Shown here one piece after another: positions 35,801-44,535 of a DNA stretch of 48,120 bases. The stretch comes from Ferroacidibacillus organovorans. GTDB taxonomy: Bacteria; Bacillota; Bacilli; Alicyclobacillales; SLC66. The notes beneath the pieces are model-generated. The model was not told the DNA's origin. It saw only the letters and a program-made list of their open reading frames with translations, and did no database searches. Position 1 is the stretch's first letter. Each line of letters opens with the position of its first letter. The stretch is from NCBI RefSeq assembly GCF_001642725.1, contig NZ_LSUQ01000019.1:1-48120 (forward strand). The letters are read 5' to 3'. The translations under genes and the position numbers were made by a program.

Positions 35801-35851
35801 TGTAAACCCACCTTCGCTATAGCATTTCTCGAACACCTGAATTAAGCTCTG

Positions 35852-36751
35852 TCACAGATCGAGATGGACGCCGTATAGGCCAAAGTTTGGCCCCGGACCC
35901 GTTGAGCCTGAAACGACCATTTGCAAAAACCTGCCTTCGATCATTTGGTGGCCTCCTTCACCCGAGATTCCCTCAAGAAAAAAAGCGGCAAAGCCGACAA
36001 TCGTGACACTCGCTCGACCGTGACTGGGGAGGGCGTTTATCACAGGCAGAATCATGACGCGCGGCGAAGAGCGATTCACAGAGGTGTAGTCCTCGCCTTC
36101 TCCTTCACCCATGCGAAAATGAATGGCGGTGGCGACAGGACCTGTCATGATGCCAGGTTCACTCTCTACAACATCCCCTACATGCAACTCGCCAGAATAT
36201 CCGTACATTACATTGTTTTCAAGTACACTCGCGCCGGTACCGCCAAGTGCGAGAAATCCGTAATTCCCTTGACTCCCATCCCCTGCAGCGCACGACAATT
36301 GGACAAGTTGACCATACTGAAAACTTTGTTGAACGACGCCGATCGGAACAAATCCGGTTCCACCAATCAAGGTTTGCGCCTGCGCGTGCGAAACTGCTGA
36401 AACGGACGCCTGATTGACCCCAAAAACGCGAGCAAAATAGAGCGGAACAAGTTTTTCACTTTGCACGGTGACCGTATTCGTCGCAGCGTCAAAGGATACA
36501 GTTCCAATAGGTTCTCCATTCTCTGTCATATATTGATCTGCCGCCTGTGTCATTGCAGACATTCCGCCTAAAAATGCAGCCGCACCTGCCAATGCGCCGG
36601 CGTCTACAGCATTTGAAAGCGCTTGGCGCTCTACATACACGGTTCCAAAATCTGTGACAAGTCCTGTGAATCCGAGCAAACTCACGAGAGAGAGTGAAAA
36701 CAGTATGGCTACATTTCCCTTTTCCTCTCGAAGAATCCGCACCGTGTTCAC
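35852..36751 (-). CDS. tadG: TadG-like pilus-associated protein
   Basis: A 299-residue protein. The N-terminus shows the TadG/TadE-like membrane helix and motif EEKGNVAILFSLSLVSLLGF, followed by RQALSNAVDAGALAGAAA (about 40-57), which is diagnostic of the TadG N-terminal domain. The remainder is a beta-rich extracytoplasmic domain without an obvious von Willebrand domain. It may cap or anchor the pilus. The GTG start overlaps the tadE stop (GTGA). Confidence 0.88.
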   Translation of the reverse strand: MNTVRILREEKGNVAILFSLSLVSLLGFTGLVTDFGTVYVERQALSNAVDAGALAGAAAFLGGMSAMTQAADQYMTENGEPIGTVSFDAATNTVTVQSEKLVPLYFARVFGVNQASVSAVSHAQAQTLIGGTGFVPIGVVQQSFQYGQLVQLSCAAGDGSQGNYGFLALGGTGASVLENNVMYGYSGELHVGDVVESEPGIMTGPVATAIHFRMGEGEGEDYTSVNRSSPRVMILPVINALPSHGRASVTIVGFAAFFLEGISGEGGHQMIEGRFLQMVVSGSTGPGPNFGLYGVHLDL

Positions 36752-37152
36752 TCCATTCTCATGGTCGTCTGCGCCGTCAAATTAATTTTTGCAGGAAGAA
36801 ACGTGAAGAGAAATGGATCAATCGCAACTGGATAAGAGACGGTAACCGTCACCGGATTTCCAGGGATCCGCTCACCGCTTGCAGGCGAGACAGTTATCGC
36901 GAGTTGACTCGGAATTAAAAAAGGACAGTCACTCACTACCACTGCGTCAATCTGTGTATCCGTCGCGCCAAGACTCGCATAGCGAGCCGCGTCACGCGAT
37001 GCAGCACTGATCGTGAGTTCGTTCCACATGATCCTTCCAAAATCAAAGACTCCGAATAAAAGCAATAGAAACAGCGGGATAACGAGCGCAAATTCTACAA
37101 GTGCTTGTCCTTTTTCTGAGCGAATCAGCGTGTGAAATCCGTTACGCACCAC
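36748..37152 (-). CDS. tadE: TadE-like minor pseudopilin
   Basis: A 134-residue TadE protein. The motif EKGQALVEFALVIPLFLLLL near residue 15 is the TadE pseudopilin signature, with a prepilin-type Glu. RDAARYASLGATD and a C-terminal strand-rich part follow. I start at GTG 37152, which has GGGAGG at 9 bases. The open frame extends far upstream, but that stretch is only the other phase of the peptidase gene. It overlaps that gene by 28 bases. Confidence 0.88.
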   Translation of the reverse strand: MVRNGFHTLIRSEKGQALVEFALVIPLFLLLLFGVFDFGRIMWNELTISAASRDAARYASLGATDTQIDAVVVSDCPFLIPSQLAITVSPASGERIPGNPVTVTVSYPVAIDPFLFTFLPAKINLTAQTTMRME

Positions 37153-37610
37153 AAGAGAACACCTCCCGTGATGGCGAACGCATAAGGAATCGAAGGTTTG
37201 CTTGGCGCGAACGATTCGCGCAAAAGCGGGTCGGTTGCAATCGGATTCCCCAATCCTGCTGACACACGGGGAATGTTCGCGTGAATCACCAGCGCAAGAA
37301 ACGCTCCTGTCACCGCCATCCCCACCAAAACATAGGCCATTCCCGAGATGCCCACAGCAAGCCCTACAGCGCTTAGGAGCTTTACATCGCCAGCCCCCAT
37401 TCCGCGCAATACGTACGGTAAAAACAGTGCACAAAACCCGAGAAATCCGCCTTCTACCATAGATAAAAACGAACGATCCAGAAACATTCCAATAAAAATC
37501 GCGAAAAACGCGAATCCCCCTGTGAGCCAATTGGGTATCCTTCGCGCTCGAAGATCTGTGACCGAGGCAATCGTGCATGCCGTGAGGGTCAATAAAACTT
37601 CAGCGTTCAT
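37125..37610 (-). CDS. tadV: Tad prepilin peptidase TadV/CpaA
   Basis: A 161-residue polytopic protein of the short A24 family, lacking the methyltransferase half. The catalytic aspartates are in VTDLRARRIPN (about residue 19) and GMGAGDVKLLSAVG (about 73). It processes the Flp and TadE prepilins and is distinct from the larger peptidase at 18615-19406. The ATG at 37610 lies about 7 bases after GAGGTG. Confidence 0.92.
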   Translation of the reverse strand: MNAEVLLTLTACTIASVTDLRARRIPNWLTGGFAFFAIFIGMFLDRSFLSMVEGGFLGFCALFLPYVLRGMGAGDVKLLSAVGLAVGISGMAYVLVGMAVTGAFLALVIHANIPRVSAGLGNPIATDPLLRESFAPSKPSIPYAFAITGGVLLWCVTDFTR

Positions 37611-37662
37611 AGGATTCACCTCATAACCCCAAGGGGATGGAAGAGCAACTGCGTACGTTCTT

Positions 37663-37893
37663 TCAACTACCCGATGTAGTTAAAGTTCCTGAAATATTCT
37701 GAAATATGCCACCTAACCCTTTTCCTAATAAACCCAAACCGACAATCGCCGCAATCGCGACAAGCCCAATGATCAATCCGTACTCGACCAGCCCCTGACC
37801 CGACTCATCACGCAGGCGATGTTTTGCCAAATAGGCGACGCGGCCTGACCATACTGTAAGCGATACGATACCGTCTTTGATCTTATCCATCAT
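37663..37893 (-). CDS. flp: Flp-type major pilin
   Basis: A 76-residue Flp/Fap pilin. A basic leader is followed by DESGQGLVEYGLIIGLVAI, with the Flp motif G/xxxxEY (GLVEYGLI), and a hydrophobic helix to about residue 60, then a short GTLTTSGS tail. It is the structural subunit of the Tad pilus and the first pilus gene of the module. AAGGGG lies 9 bases before the ATG at 37893; a TTG at 37902 is less likely. Confidence 0.93.
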   Translation of the reverse strand: MMDKIKDGIVSLTVWSGRVAYLAKHRLRDESGQGLVEYGLIIGLVAIAAIVGLGLLGKGLGGIFQNISGTLTTSGS

Positions 37894-37940
37894 CCCTGAC
37901 AACCCCTTTTCATTTTCTACTTTCTTTTCATGTATTCATC

Positions 37941-37979
37941 ATAAAAGAAAAGAAGAGTCACCCAACAGGGTAAACTCTC
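37941..37979 (-). terminator. Hairpin terminator after the response regulator gene
   Basis: On the minus strand GAGAG(T)TTACCC pairs with GGGTGACTCTT around a 4-base loop with one bulge, followed by CTTTTCTTTTAT. It separates the two-component genes from flp. Partial read-through could link them. Confidence 0.6.
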
Positions 37980-38011
37980 CTATCTTTTCTTGCATATTTA
38001 TTAATAGATTC

Positions 38012-38755
38012 CTAGGAAAAAAGACCTAGTATGCCCGTGTTTGTAGAAATGTCCTGGGACAGCGCCAGCACAACCGCCTGGGTTCTAGTCTTAACACCGA
38101 GTTTTTGTAAAATGCTCGTCGTATGATTGCGCGCTGTCTTAGGCGTGATAAACAGCCGATTTGCAATCTCATCGTTAGGGTGACCTTCTGCCATCAACCG
38201 CAGAACCTCCAATTCGCGCGGAGTGAGTTCCTCAAGTCCAGGCGAGAGTCGCGTAACCGTCGGCAAAGCAGTGGGTGTGCGCGTAGGATTCGTAGGTATG
38301 GGTTGAACGGTTTCCGATTCTTCTCCTCGAACCCGATCCATGAGATACGGTAAGAGTCGCTTGTCGATATAGCGTCTGCCAAAAGACACTTCCCGCACCG
38401 CGTTCTTTAACTCTTCACCGTCACAATCTTTTAATAGATACCCACATATTCCCGCGCGGATTGCGCGCAGAACCGTATCACTCGAATCGTCATTGCTGAC
38501 AATCAGAATCGGCGTGTCAATTGATGCGTCGCGCAATACACGAGCCACATCCACACCCGACAAATCAGGCAAGCCAATATCAAGGATGAGCACATCCGTC
38601 TCTGCGGCGTGATCCATCATATAGCGAATCGTATCTGACCCATTTTTGGTAGTACCTAGTACATGAATCTCATCTGATATTTGAAATAAAGCCATCATGC
38701 CGCTTACAAACAATCCCTGATCGTCCGCAATACACACTGAAATCGTAGAATCCAC
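38012..38755 (-). CDS. NarL/DegU-type LuxR-family response regulator
   Basis: A 247-residue regulator. The receiver domain (1-120) has ADDQ near residue 10, the acceptor Asp in VLILDIGLPDLSG, and the Lys in GYLLKDCDG. A Thr/Pro-rich linker (about 150-170) leads to a LuxR helix-turn-helix (about 175-235, LTPRELEVLRLMAEGHPNDEIAN). It is encoded 20 bases after its kinase and directly upstream of the Tad genes, so control of pilus expression is the natural inference. Confidence 0.93.
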   Translation of the reverse strand: MDSTISVCIADDQGLFVSGMMALFQISDEIHVLGTTKNGSDTIRYMMDHAAETDVLILDIGLPDLSGVDVARVLRDASIDTPILIVSNDDSSDTVLRAIRAGICGYLLKDCDGEELKNAVREVSFGRRYIDKRLLPYLMDRVRGEESETVQPIPTNPTRTPTALPTVTRLSPGLEELTPRELEVLRLMAEGHPNDEIANRLFITPKTARNHTTSILQKLGVKTRTQAVVLALSQDISTNTGILGLFS

Positions 38756-38775
38756 AGACGTTCACGTCCTTTTAC

Positions 38776-39504
38776 TTAAACCTTAAGTCTGATTTGCACC
38801 GTCGTGCCTGTCCCTGGCGCCGTATCTATCGCGACATGCGCCCCGATCAACTTCGCTCTCTCTTGCAAGCCAAGAAGTCCATAGCGACCTGTCACCGCGC
38901 CTGCGCCCATGCCGACACCGTCATCTGCAATCGTCAGGATCAAATCGCCCTCTTCGCATTCGGCGCGAATGGAAATTGTCTGCGCCTGCGCGTGCTTCCC
39001 CGCATTTGTGATGCATTCTTGAACCATGCGATAGAGTGTGATCGATGCATCCTCCGAGAGTGCCGGCAGCGCATCCACATCAACCGTCACATTTCGATCA
39101 AGCAGGTTGACACAGCGCTCGCCATACGCGCGCAGCGCCCCCGCGAGTCCAATCTCCGCCATTTCAACTGGACGCAAATCATAGATCAAGCGCCGCAACT
39201 CTCCCACTGAATTGCGCATCAACTCTTGAATCCGCAGAATTTCTGGCAAGACGTGATCGGGTTGATGACGAAGCATTTCCTTGACGACTTCAAGTCGCAT
39301 CGTGAGATTCGTCAACATTTGCGCAGGGCCATCATGAATGTCGCGCGCAAGTCGCCTGCGTTCTTCCTCCATCGCTTCAATCGCAAAACGCGTATCCAAG
39401 ATCTCCGCACCTCCACCATCAAAAAGCGCCTGCACATCAGCGCAGACGCCCGGGACACCGCGTGAGCAATCGTTCGCGACTACGATCCCACACATCTCAC
39501 TCAT
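38776..39504 (-). CDS. Soluble DegS/NarX-type sensor histidine kinase
   Basis: A kinase of about 242 residues with no membrane helix. The short N-terminal part has three cysteines at C5, C13 and C21. The HisKA_3 segment follows (RRLARDIHDGPAQMLTNL, His about 57) and then an HATPase domain (ECITNAGKHAQAQ, LILTIADDGVGMG, RYGLLGLQERA). It should phosphorylate the downstream regulator. The exact start is uncertain: TTG 39522, ATG 39504 and ATG 39495 are possible and none has a clear ribosome site. I chose the first ATG. Confidence 0.9.
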   Translation of the reverse strand: MSEMCGIVVANDCSRGVPGVCADVQALFDGGGAEILDTRFAIEAMEEERRRLARDIHDGPAQMLTNLTMRLEVVKEMLRHQPDHVLPEILRIQELMRNSVGELRRLIYDLRPVEMAEIGLAGALRAYGERCVNLLDRNVTVDVDALPALSEDASITLYRMVQECITNAGKHAQAQTISIRAECEEGDLILTIADDGVGMGAGAVTGRYGLLGLQERAKLIGAHVAIDTAPGTGTTVQIRLKV

Positions 39505-39553
39505 CTCACACTTGCGTTTCAACGGAATTTATCGTTCGTCTACGTTTGACGAA

Positions 39554-39582
39554 ATTGTAAACCGGGATGACGAACCTGTCAA
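39554..39582 (-). promoter_or_regulatory. Sigma-A promoter of the kinase-regulator (and possibly Tad) genes
   Basis: TTGACA (39582-39577) and TACAAT (39559-39554) are separated by exactly 17 bases in the gap after hemL, near-consensus. Confidence 0.85.
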
Positions 39583-39614
39583 ACTTTGTCGAATCAGAAT
39601 CGTCAGACACGATG

Positions 39615-40925
39615 TCAGTGAATCGCGCGCATCGCAGAATCGATCGCTTCACACGTTTCCGCCAAGGCCACATCGTCGTGCACGAGCGAGACGAACCCCG
39701 CTTCCAGGTGGGAAGGCGCCAGATATACGCTACGATCGAGCAACGCGTGAAAATAAGACGCATAACGCGCCTTGTCTGACTGCGCTGCGCTCTCATAATC
39801 AGTGACTGGATGCTCAGCAAAGAAGCACCCGAACATTCCGCCAAGGAAGGTTCCCTGGACTGGAAAACCATATCTTTTGCCTGCATCGAGAAAGGTTGAG
39901 ACAAGCTGTGCCGAACGCGCTTCAAGCCCTTCGTAGACCCCTTCTGTCGCGAGTGTCTTTAGCGTGGCAAGACCCGCCGCAACAGCTAACGGATTGCCGG
40001 AAAGCGTGCCCGCCTGGTAGACAGGACCTGCCGGAGCCACAAGGTCCATGATGTCTTTGCGGCCACCATAGGCGCCCACTGGAAGACCCCCACCAATGAC
40101 TTTCCCGAGTGTCGTCAAATCAGGTTTTACACCATAGTACCCTTGCGCTCCGCCAAACCGTACGCGAAACCCTGTCATCACTTCATCGAAAATGAGCAGC
40201 GCCCCATACGATTGCGTAACGGCGCGCAATCCCTGTAAAAAGCCATCCTTTGGCGGCACCATCCCCATGTTGCCGCCGACTGGCTCAACGATGATCGCGG
40301 CGATCTCCTCACCAAACTGCGCAAACGCGCTTTCCACCGCCGCGAGATCGTTATAGGGCAACGAAATCGTGAGTGCGGCAATTTCCGGAGGCACACCCGG
40401 AGAGTCCGGGAGACTAAACGTCGCTACACCTGATCCCGCGCGGATGAGCAGGCTATCCGCATGCCCGTGATAACAACCAATAAACTTGATGATTTTTGAG
40501 CGACCTGTAAACCCGCGCGCCAAACGCAGCGCACTCATCGTCGCTTCTGTGCCAGAATTGACCATGCGAACTAGGTCCATCGATGGCAGAGCACTCAAAA
40601 TCAAGGCGGCAAGATCCGATTCAAGCTCCGTCGGCGCGCCATAACTCGTCCCGCGCACAGTCTGCTCCGTAATCGCCTGAACGACCGCCTGGTGCGCGTG
40701 GCCGAGAATCAGCGGACCCCACGAAAGGACATAGTCGATGTATCGATTGCCATCAAGATCATAGAGATACGGACCTTCACCACGCGTCATGAAACGCGGT
40801 GTCCCCCCGACCGCCCGAAAGGCGCGCACCGGGCTGTTCACCCCGCCTGGAATCAACGTTTGTGCGCGTTTCATCGCCTCTGCCGAGCGAGCGGTGCGGC
40901 GTGTCATTGACACATGTTCATCCAT
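39615..40925 (-). CDS. hemL: Glutamate-1-semialdehyde 2,1-aminomutase
   Basis: A 436-residue PLP enzyme that converts glutamate-1-semialdehyde to 5-aminolaevulinate in the C5 haem pathway. It has [15 protein letters not shown] near the N-terminus, [22 protein letters not shown] and the PLP lysine in [17 protein letters not shown], then [14 protein letters not shown]. The ATG at 40925 lies 9 bases after GGGAG; the ATG two codons upstream is too near. Last gene of the haem operon. Confidence 0.97.
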   Translation of the reverse strand: MDEHVSMTRRTARSAEAMKRAQTLIPGGVNSPVRAFRAVGGTPRFMTRGEGPYLYDLDGNRYIDYVLSWGPLILGHAHQAVVQAITEQTVRGTSYGAPTELESDLAALILSALPSMDLVRMVNSGTEATMSALRLARGFTGRSKIIKFIGCYHGHADSLLIRAGSGVATFSLPDSPGVPPEIAALTISLPYNDLAAVESAFAQFGEEIAAIIVEPVGGNMGMVPPKDGFLQGLRAVTQSYGALLIFDEVMTGFRVRFGGAQGYYGVKPDLTTLGKVIGGGLPVGAYGGRKDIMDLVAPAGPVYQAGTLSGNPLAVAAGLATLKTLATEGVYEGLEARSAQLVSTFLDAGKRYGFPVQGTFLGGMFGCFFAEHPVTDYESAAQSDKARYASYFHALLDRSVYLAPSHLEAGFVSLVHDDVALAETCEAIDSAMRAIH

Positions 40926-40962
40926 TGACATTCACTCCCGTCATCCCTAAAAACCACACTGA

Positions 40963-41949
40963 TTAGCGGCGATTTCCGTGATCTCTTTGCAGAATGCGTG
41001 CAACATCCTTTGAGAAATAGGTGATGAGGATATCCGCGCCCGCGCGCGTCAAGCTGGTCATCGTTTCCATGACGATCGCCTCTTCATCCACCCAACCGCG
41101 CTGTGCCGCCGCTTTGATCATCGCGTACTCCCCGCTCACGTGATACGCGGCGAGCGGAACATCATACTGTTCCTTAAGCGCGCGCACAACGTCAAGATAG
41201 GGCATGGCCGGTTTGACCATCAACATGTCAGCGCCTTCCGCCAGATCAGACTCCGCCTCGCGAAACGCCTCGCGCACATTGGCCGGATCCATCTGATAGC
41301 TGCGGCGATCCCCAAACGACGGGGCAGAGTGCGCCGCCTCGCGAAACGGGCCATAAAACGCTGACGCGTACTTCACAGAATAAGAGAGGATCGGGGTGTT
41401 TTGATAGGATGCTTGATCGAGCGCTTCGCGGATCGCCGCAATCCGTCCATCCATCATATCTGAAGGCGCAATCAAATCCGCACCAGCCTGCGCATGCGAA
41501 CGCGCCGTTTTTGCGAGCAGTGACAAACTCTCGTCATTCACAATCTCTTCGCCGCGTACGATCCCGCAATGCCCAGCCGGATTATAGGCGCAAAGACAGA
41601 CATCTGTTGCGACCACGATGTCTTTATTCTCTTCCTTAATCGCCCGGATCCCTTGTTGTACGATTCCCTCTTCCGCATACGCTTCTGAACTGAGATCATC
41701 CTTTGTCTTTGGGAGCCCGAACAAAAGTACAGAACGAACGCCGAGTTCCGAGAGTTCATGGATCTCTCGACGCAACGCGTCGATGGACAGGTGTTCCACA
41801 CCTGGCATCGCGTCGAGCGCGTCGCGACCTTCACCGTGTTTCACAAAAAGAGGTAACATCAACTGATCCGTATTCACCCTTGTTTCGCGGACCATGGCGC
41901 GAATCCCCTGGTGATTTCGCAGCCTGCGATGACGATCAAAGTCAATCAT
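40963..41949 (-). CDS. hemB: Porphobilinogen synthase (5-aminolaevulinate dehydratase)
   Basis: A 328-residue enzyme that joins two aminolaevulinate molecules into porphobilinogen. The zinc-site cysteines are seen in [15 protein letters not shown], and the two Schiff-base lysines in [17 protein letters not shown] and [13 protein letters not shown]. The ATG at 41949 is 7 bases after AGGAGG, which fixes the start. It overlaps the hemD end by 8 bases. Confidence 0.97.
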   Translation of the reverse strand: MIDFDRHRRLRNHQGIRAMVRETRVNTDQLMLPLFVKHGEGRDALDAMPGVEHLSIDALRREIHELSELGVRSVLLFGLPKTKDDLSSEAYAEEGIVQQGIRAIKEENKDIVVATDVCLCAYNPAGHCGIVRGEEIVNDESLSLLAKTARSHAQAGADLIAPSDMMDGRIAAIREALDQASYQNTPILSYSVKYASAFYGPFREAAHSAPSFGDRRSYQMDPANVREAFREAESDLAEGADMLMVKPAMPYLDVVRALKEQYDVPLAAYHVSGEYAMIKAAAQRGWVDEEAIVMETMTSLTRAGADILITYFSKDVARILQRDHGNRR

Positions 41950-42718
41950 CCTCATGCCTCCTATACGCTTCATCTTTTTTATTCAAAGCGAGTCTCTGAA
42001 GCGCAGCAACAACAGACGCGCTGTCAGGCGCTCTCGCCTGTTCATCCACCCGCAAATTGCACGCCCTCATTACGTTTGACGTCTGCGGGCCAATCGAGAG
42101 AAATTGCAGGCGCCCATCTAGCCACACCCGCATCCGCTCGGTATGCCACCCTGCCGCAAAAGCAGTAACCGCCGAGCCGCTCGCAAACGTGACGACATCG
42201 ATTCGCCCCCGCCGTGCCGCGGTGAGTAGACCCTCCGCAGAAAGTGCTCTTGTCTCATAGAAAATCGGCGCCACGACCTGATAGCCAGCCGCCGTGAGAC
42301 GATTCGCAAGCTCATCATCCGCCAAGTTCCCGCGCGGATATACGATGCGCTCCCCACGTCCGTGTAAAAAGCGCGCCTCAATCCACGAGAAGACGCCCTC
42401 TGCGCGTTTCGTTTCTGCCTCATGAACGGTGTAAAACCCAGCCTGTTTTGCCGCTGCGCAGGACGCGCTGCCAACCGTTACGACAGGAATATGCCGGATG
42501 GCATTCAGCATGCGCGCATCCTGCATCAGGGCGCGGATCGCATTCACACTCGTAAAAATGATTAAAAATGCCTGATCCGGCACGAGTCGATCGACGGGAA
42601 GCAAGCGGATTTCAACAAGCGGAAAGTGCAACGGATACCCGCCACCTTTGCGGATGGCGCCAGACCAATTCGCACTTGTTTCAACAGGGCGTGTCAGGGC
42701 GATCCGCATCCCTTTCAT
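41942..42718 (-). CDS. hemD: Uroporphyrinogen-III synthase
   Basis: A 258-residue HemD. The family is poorly conserved, but the two-domain pattern is visible: [15 protein letters not shown] at the N-terminus, [48 protein letters not shown] and [15 protein letters not shown]. It cyclises hydroxymethylbilane with ring-D inversion. It is encoded 3 bases after hemC, in the normal hemC-hemD-hemB order. Confidence 0.94.
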   Translation of the reverse strand: MKGMRIALTRPVETSANWSGAIRKGGGYPLHFPLVEIRLLPVDRLVPDQAFLIIFTSVNAIRALMQDARMLNAIRHIPVVTVGSASCAAAKQAGFYTVHEAETKRAEGVFSWIEARFLHGRGERIVYPRGNLADDELANRLTAAGYQVVAPIFYETRALSAEGLLTAARRGRIDVVTFASGSAVTAFAAGWHTERMRVWLDGRLQFLSIGPQTSNVMRACNLRVDEQARAPDSASVVAALQRLALNKKDEAYRRHEDD

Positions 42719-42721
42719 ATC

Positions 42722-43663
42722 TCAAACTTCTCCAACCATCGATAACAAGCGATCGCCACCGCTCGCGAGCATGCGCGCGGCCAATTCTCGCCCAAGTTCG
42801 CGCGCATCTTCACCCATCAACGCACCGCGCAGGACTACATTTCCACTCGCATCCGCGAGCATCGCCGTAAGATTCAAGCGGGAGAATGAAGGTGTAGCGT
42901 ATGCGCCAACCGGAACCTGGCAACTGCCGCCAACCTCTGCCAAAAACGCGCGCTCAGCCGTCACACAGCGTGCCGCTTCACGATCGTGAAGGGCAGCAAG
43001 CAGTTCTCGCACTTCTGTGTCTTGCTCGCGACACTCAATGGCGAGCGCCCCTTGCCCCGCTGCTGGGACACACTCAAACGGCGTGAGCGGCGTGGCCTCA
43101 TACGCCACGCCCGTCGTTGAAACGCGATTCTCAGTTAGCCATCCCATTCTGCGAATCCCGGCCGCGGCGAGTACGATCGCATCCAAATCCTGCAACTTTC
43201 GCAGACGCGTGTCAATGTTTCCGCGTAGAGACACGATCTCAAGGTCTGGGCGGATCGCCAAAAGTTGCGCTCGTCGACGAAGGGAACTCGTCCCTACACG
43301 GGCACCCTCCGGAAGTTCCAAAAGGGACTGACCGTGTTTTACGATCAAAAGATCGCGCGCATCTTCACGCGCTGGGATCGCCCCAATGACGAGCCCCTGT
43401 GCGAGGATCGCCGGAACGTCTTTTGCGCTATGTACGGCCAGATCGATGACACCTTCTTGAAGCGCCTTCTCAATCTCCGAGACGAAAAGACCCTTCCCAC
43501 CCACTTTGGATAAGGAGACATCGAGAATTTGATCTCCTCGGGTCACAATTTCAACCGTCTCAATGTCAAGGTCCGGTCGTTCCTTTTTAAGCGCTGCAAC
43601 CACATCGCCCGTCTGTGTCGTGGCGAGTTGACTCTTTCTTGTGCCTACACGCAGCCTTCTCAA
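42722..43663 (-). CDS. hemC: Porphobilinogen deaminase (hydroxymethylbilane synthase)
   Basis: A 313-residue enzyme that polymerises four porphobilinogens. It begins LRRLRVGTRKSQLATTQT. The dipyrromethane cofactor cysteine is in EVGGSCQVPVGAYA. Other motifs are AVHSAKDVP and ARVGTSSLRRRAQLL. I choose the TTG at 43663, 7 bases after GGGGAGG, giving the usual family length. The ATG at 43738 lies within hemX. Confidence 0.97.
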   Translation of the reverse strand: MRRLRVGTRKSQLATTQTGDVVAALKKERPDLDIETVEIVTRGDQILDVSLSKVGGKGLFVSEIEKALQEGVIDLAVHSAKDVPAILAQGLVIGAIPAREDARDLLIVKHGQSLLELPEGARVGTSSLRRRAQLLAIRPDLEIVSLRGNIDTRLRKLQDLDAIVLAAAGIRRMGWLTENRVSTTGVAYEATPLTPFECVPAAGQGALAIECREQDTEVRELLAALHDREAARCVTAERAFLAEVGGSCQVPVGAYATPSFSRLNLTAMLADASGNVVLRGALMGEDARELGRELAARMLASGGDRLLSMVGEV

Positions 43664-43706
43664 GTGTAATCCTCCCCTGCACATGCTGTATCCTTGCCCA
43701 TATGCT

Positions 43707-44534
43707 TTACCAGCGATGAAACGCTGACATGAATTCACCGATCACCAAGAAATTCAATAGGACGCCAACAAAAGAAATCAAGTTAAACCACGCTGCGCGG
43801 CGACCGCTGATTCGCTCGGTGCCGCGCAGCCACAAATAGATGAAATAAAGGACTAACAAGAGTCCTGACGCAATCGGCTTTGGATCAAGCCACAAAAAAT
43901 GACGCGTAAGCATGGCGTACCAAATCGCCCCGATCAACATGCCAATCAATAAAAGCGGCCCGCCGACAAGCGCAGTTCGATACGCATAGACATCGAGTCT
44001 TTCAAGCGCCGGCAACCTGCGAAAAGGACCACTCGCAAACCGTTTTTTTCGCAGCGCTGTATCCTCAAGAAGGTAGAGCACGCTAAAAATCGCTGATACA
44101 GAAAAGAGCAAATACGATAAAATCGACACGGAGATATGAAGCACCAGTAGATCGCCTTGTTGCGGGACAGCCGTCGCCAAATGACCATGCACAATCGCGT
44201 CAAAGCCCACAAGCAAGAAACCAAACAGATTGACGAAAAGTGTAAAAAAATCGATGCGCGAAAAGAGACTGATCGCAACCGATAAACTGATTAAGAGCCA
44301 GGCAAAAAACAGGGTTGCCTGGACATAGGAATAGAGCGGCAAAGCGTGTTGCGCTAATACGCGCTGACTAAGAATTACCGTCTCAAGAACCCAGACGACG
44401 CCAAGCGTGAAAAGACCCACGCGGTTCGCAAGTTTGTTATCGCGAAGAAAATCAATAAAAAACAACGTTAGACTCACGCCATAACAGCTCAAAATGGCGG
44501 CGTACGCATAGGGGGACGCCAGTTCAATGAGCAT
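43707..44534 (-). CDS. hemX: HemX-like membrane protein (CcsA/ResC fold)
   Basis: A 275-residue membrane protein with about eight helices, the same length as Bacillus HemX. The central LVLHISVSILSYLLFSVSA region resembles the CcsA/CcmC haem-handling family, with a conserved His in LHIS. In Bacillus HemX lowers the cellular amount of HemA. The ATG at 44534 lies two bases beyond the hemA stop; the longer frame runs into hemA. Confidence 0.92.
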   Translation of the reverse strand: MLIELASPYAYAAILSCYGVSLTLFFIDFLRDNKLANRVGLFTLGVVWVLETVILSQRVLAQHALPLYSYVQATLFFAWLLISLSVAISLFSRIDFFTLFVNLFGFLLVGFDAIVHGHLATAVPQQGDLLVLHISVSILSYLLFSVSAIFSVLYLLEDTALRKKRFASGPFRRLPALERLDVYAYRTALVGGPLLLIGMLIGAIWYAMLTRHFLWLDPKPIASGLLLVLYFIYLWLRGTERISGRRAAWFNLISFVGVLLNFLVIGEFMSAFHRW

Positions 44535-44535
44535 C

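Noticed and set aside
37153-37578. N-terminal extension of tadE
   Set aside because: This stretch is the alternative phase of the Tad prepilin peptidase gene. A ribosome site marks GTG 37152.
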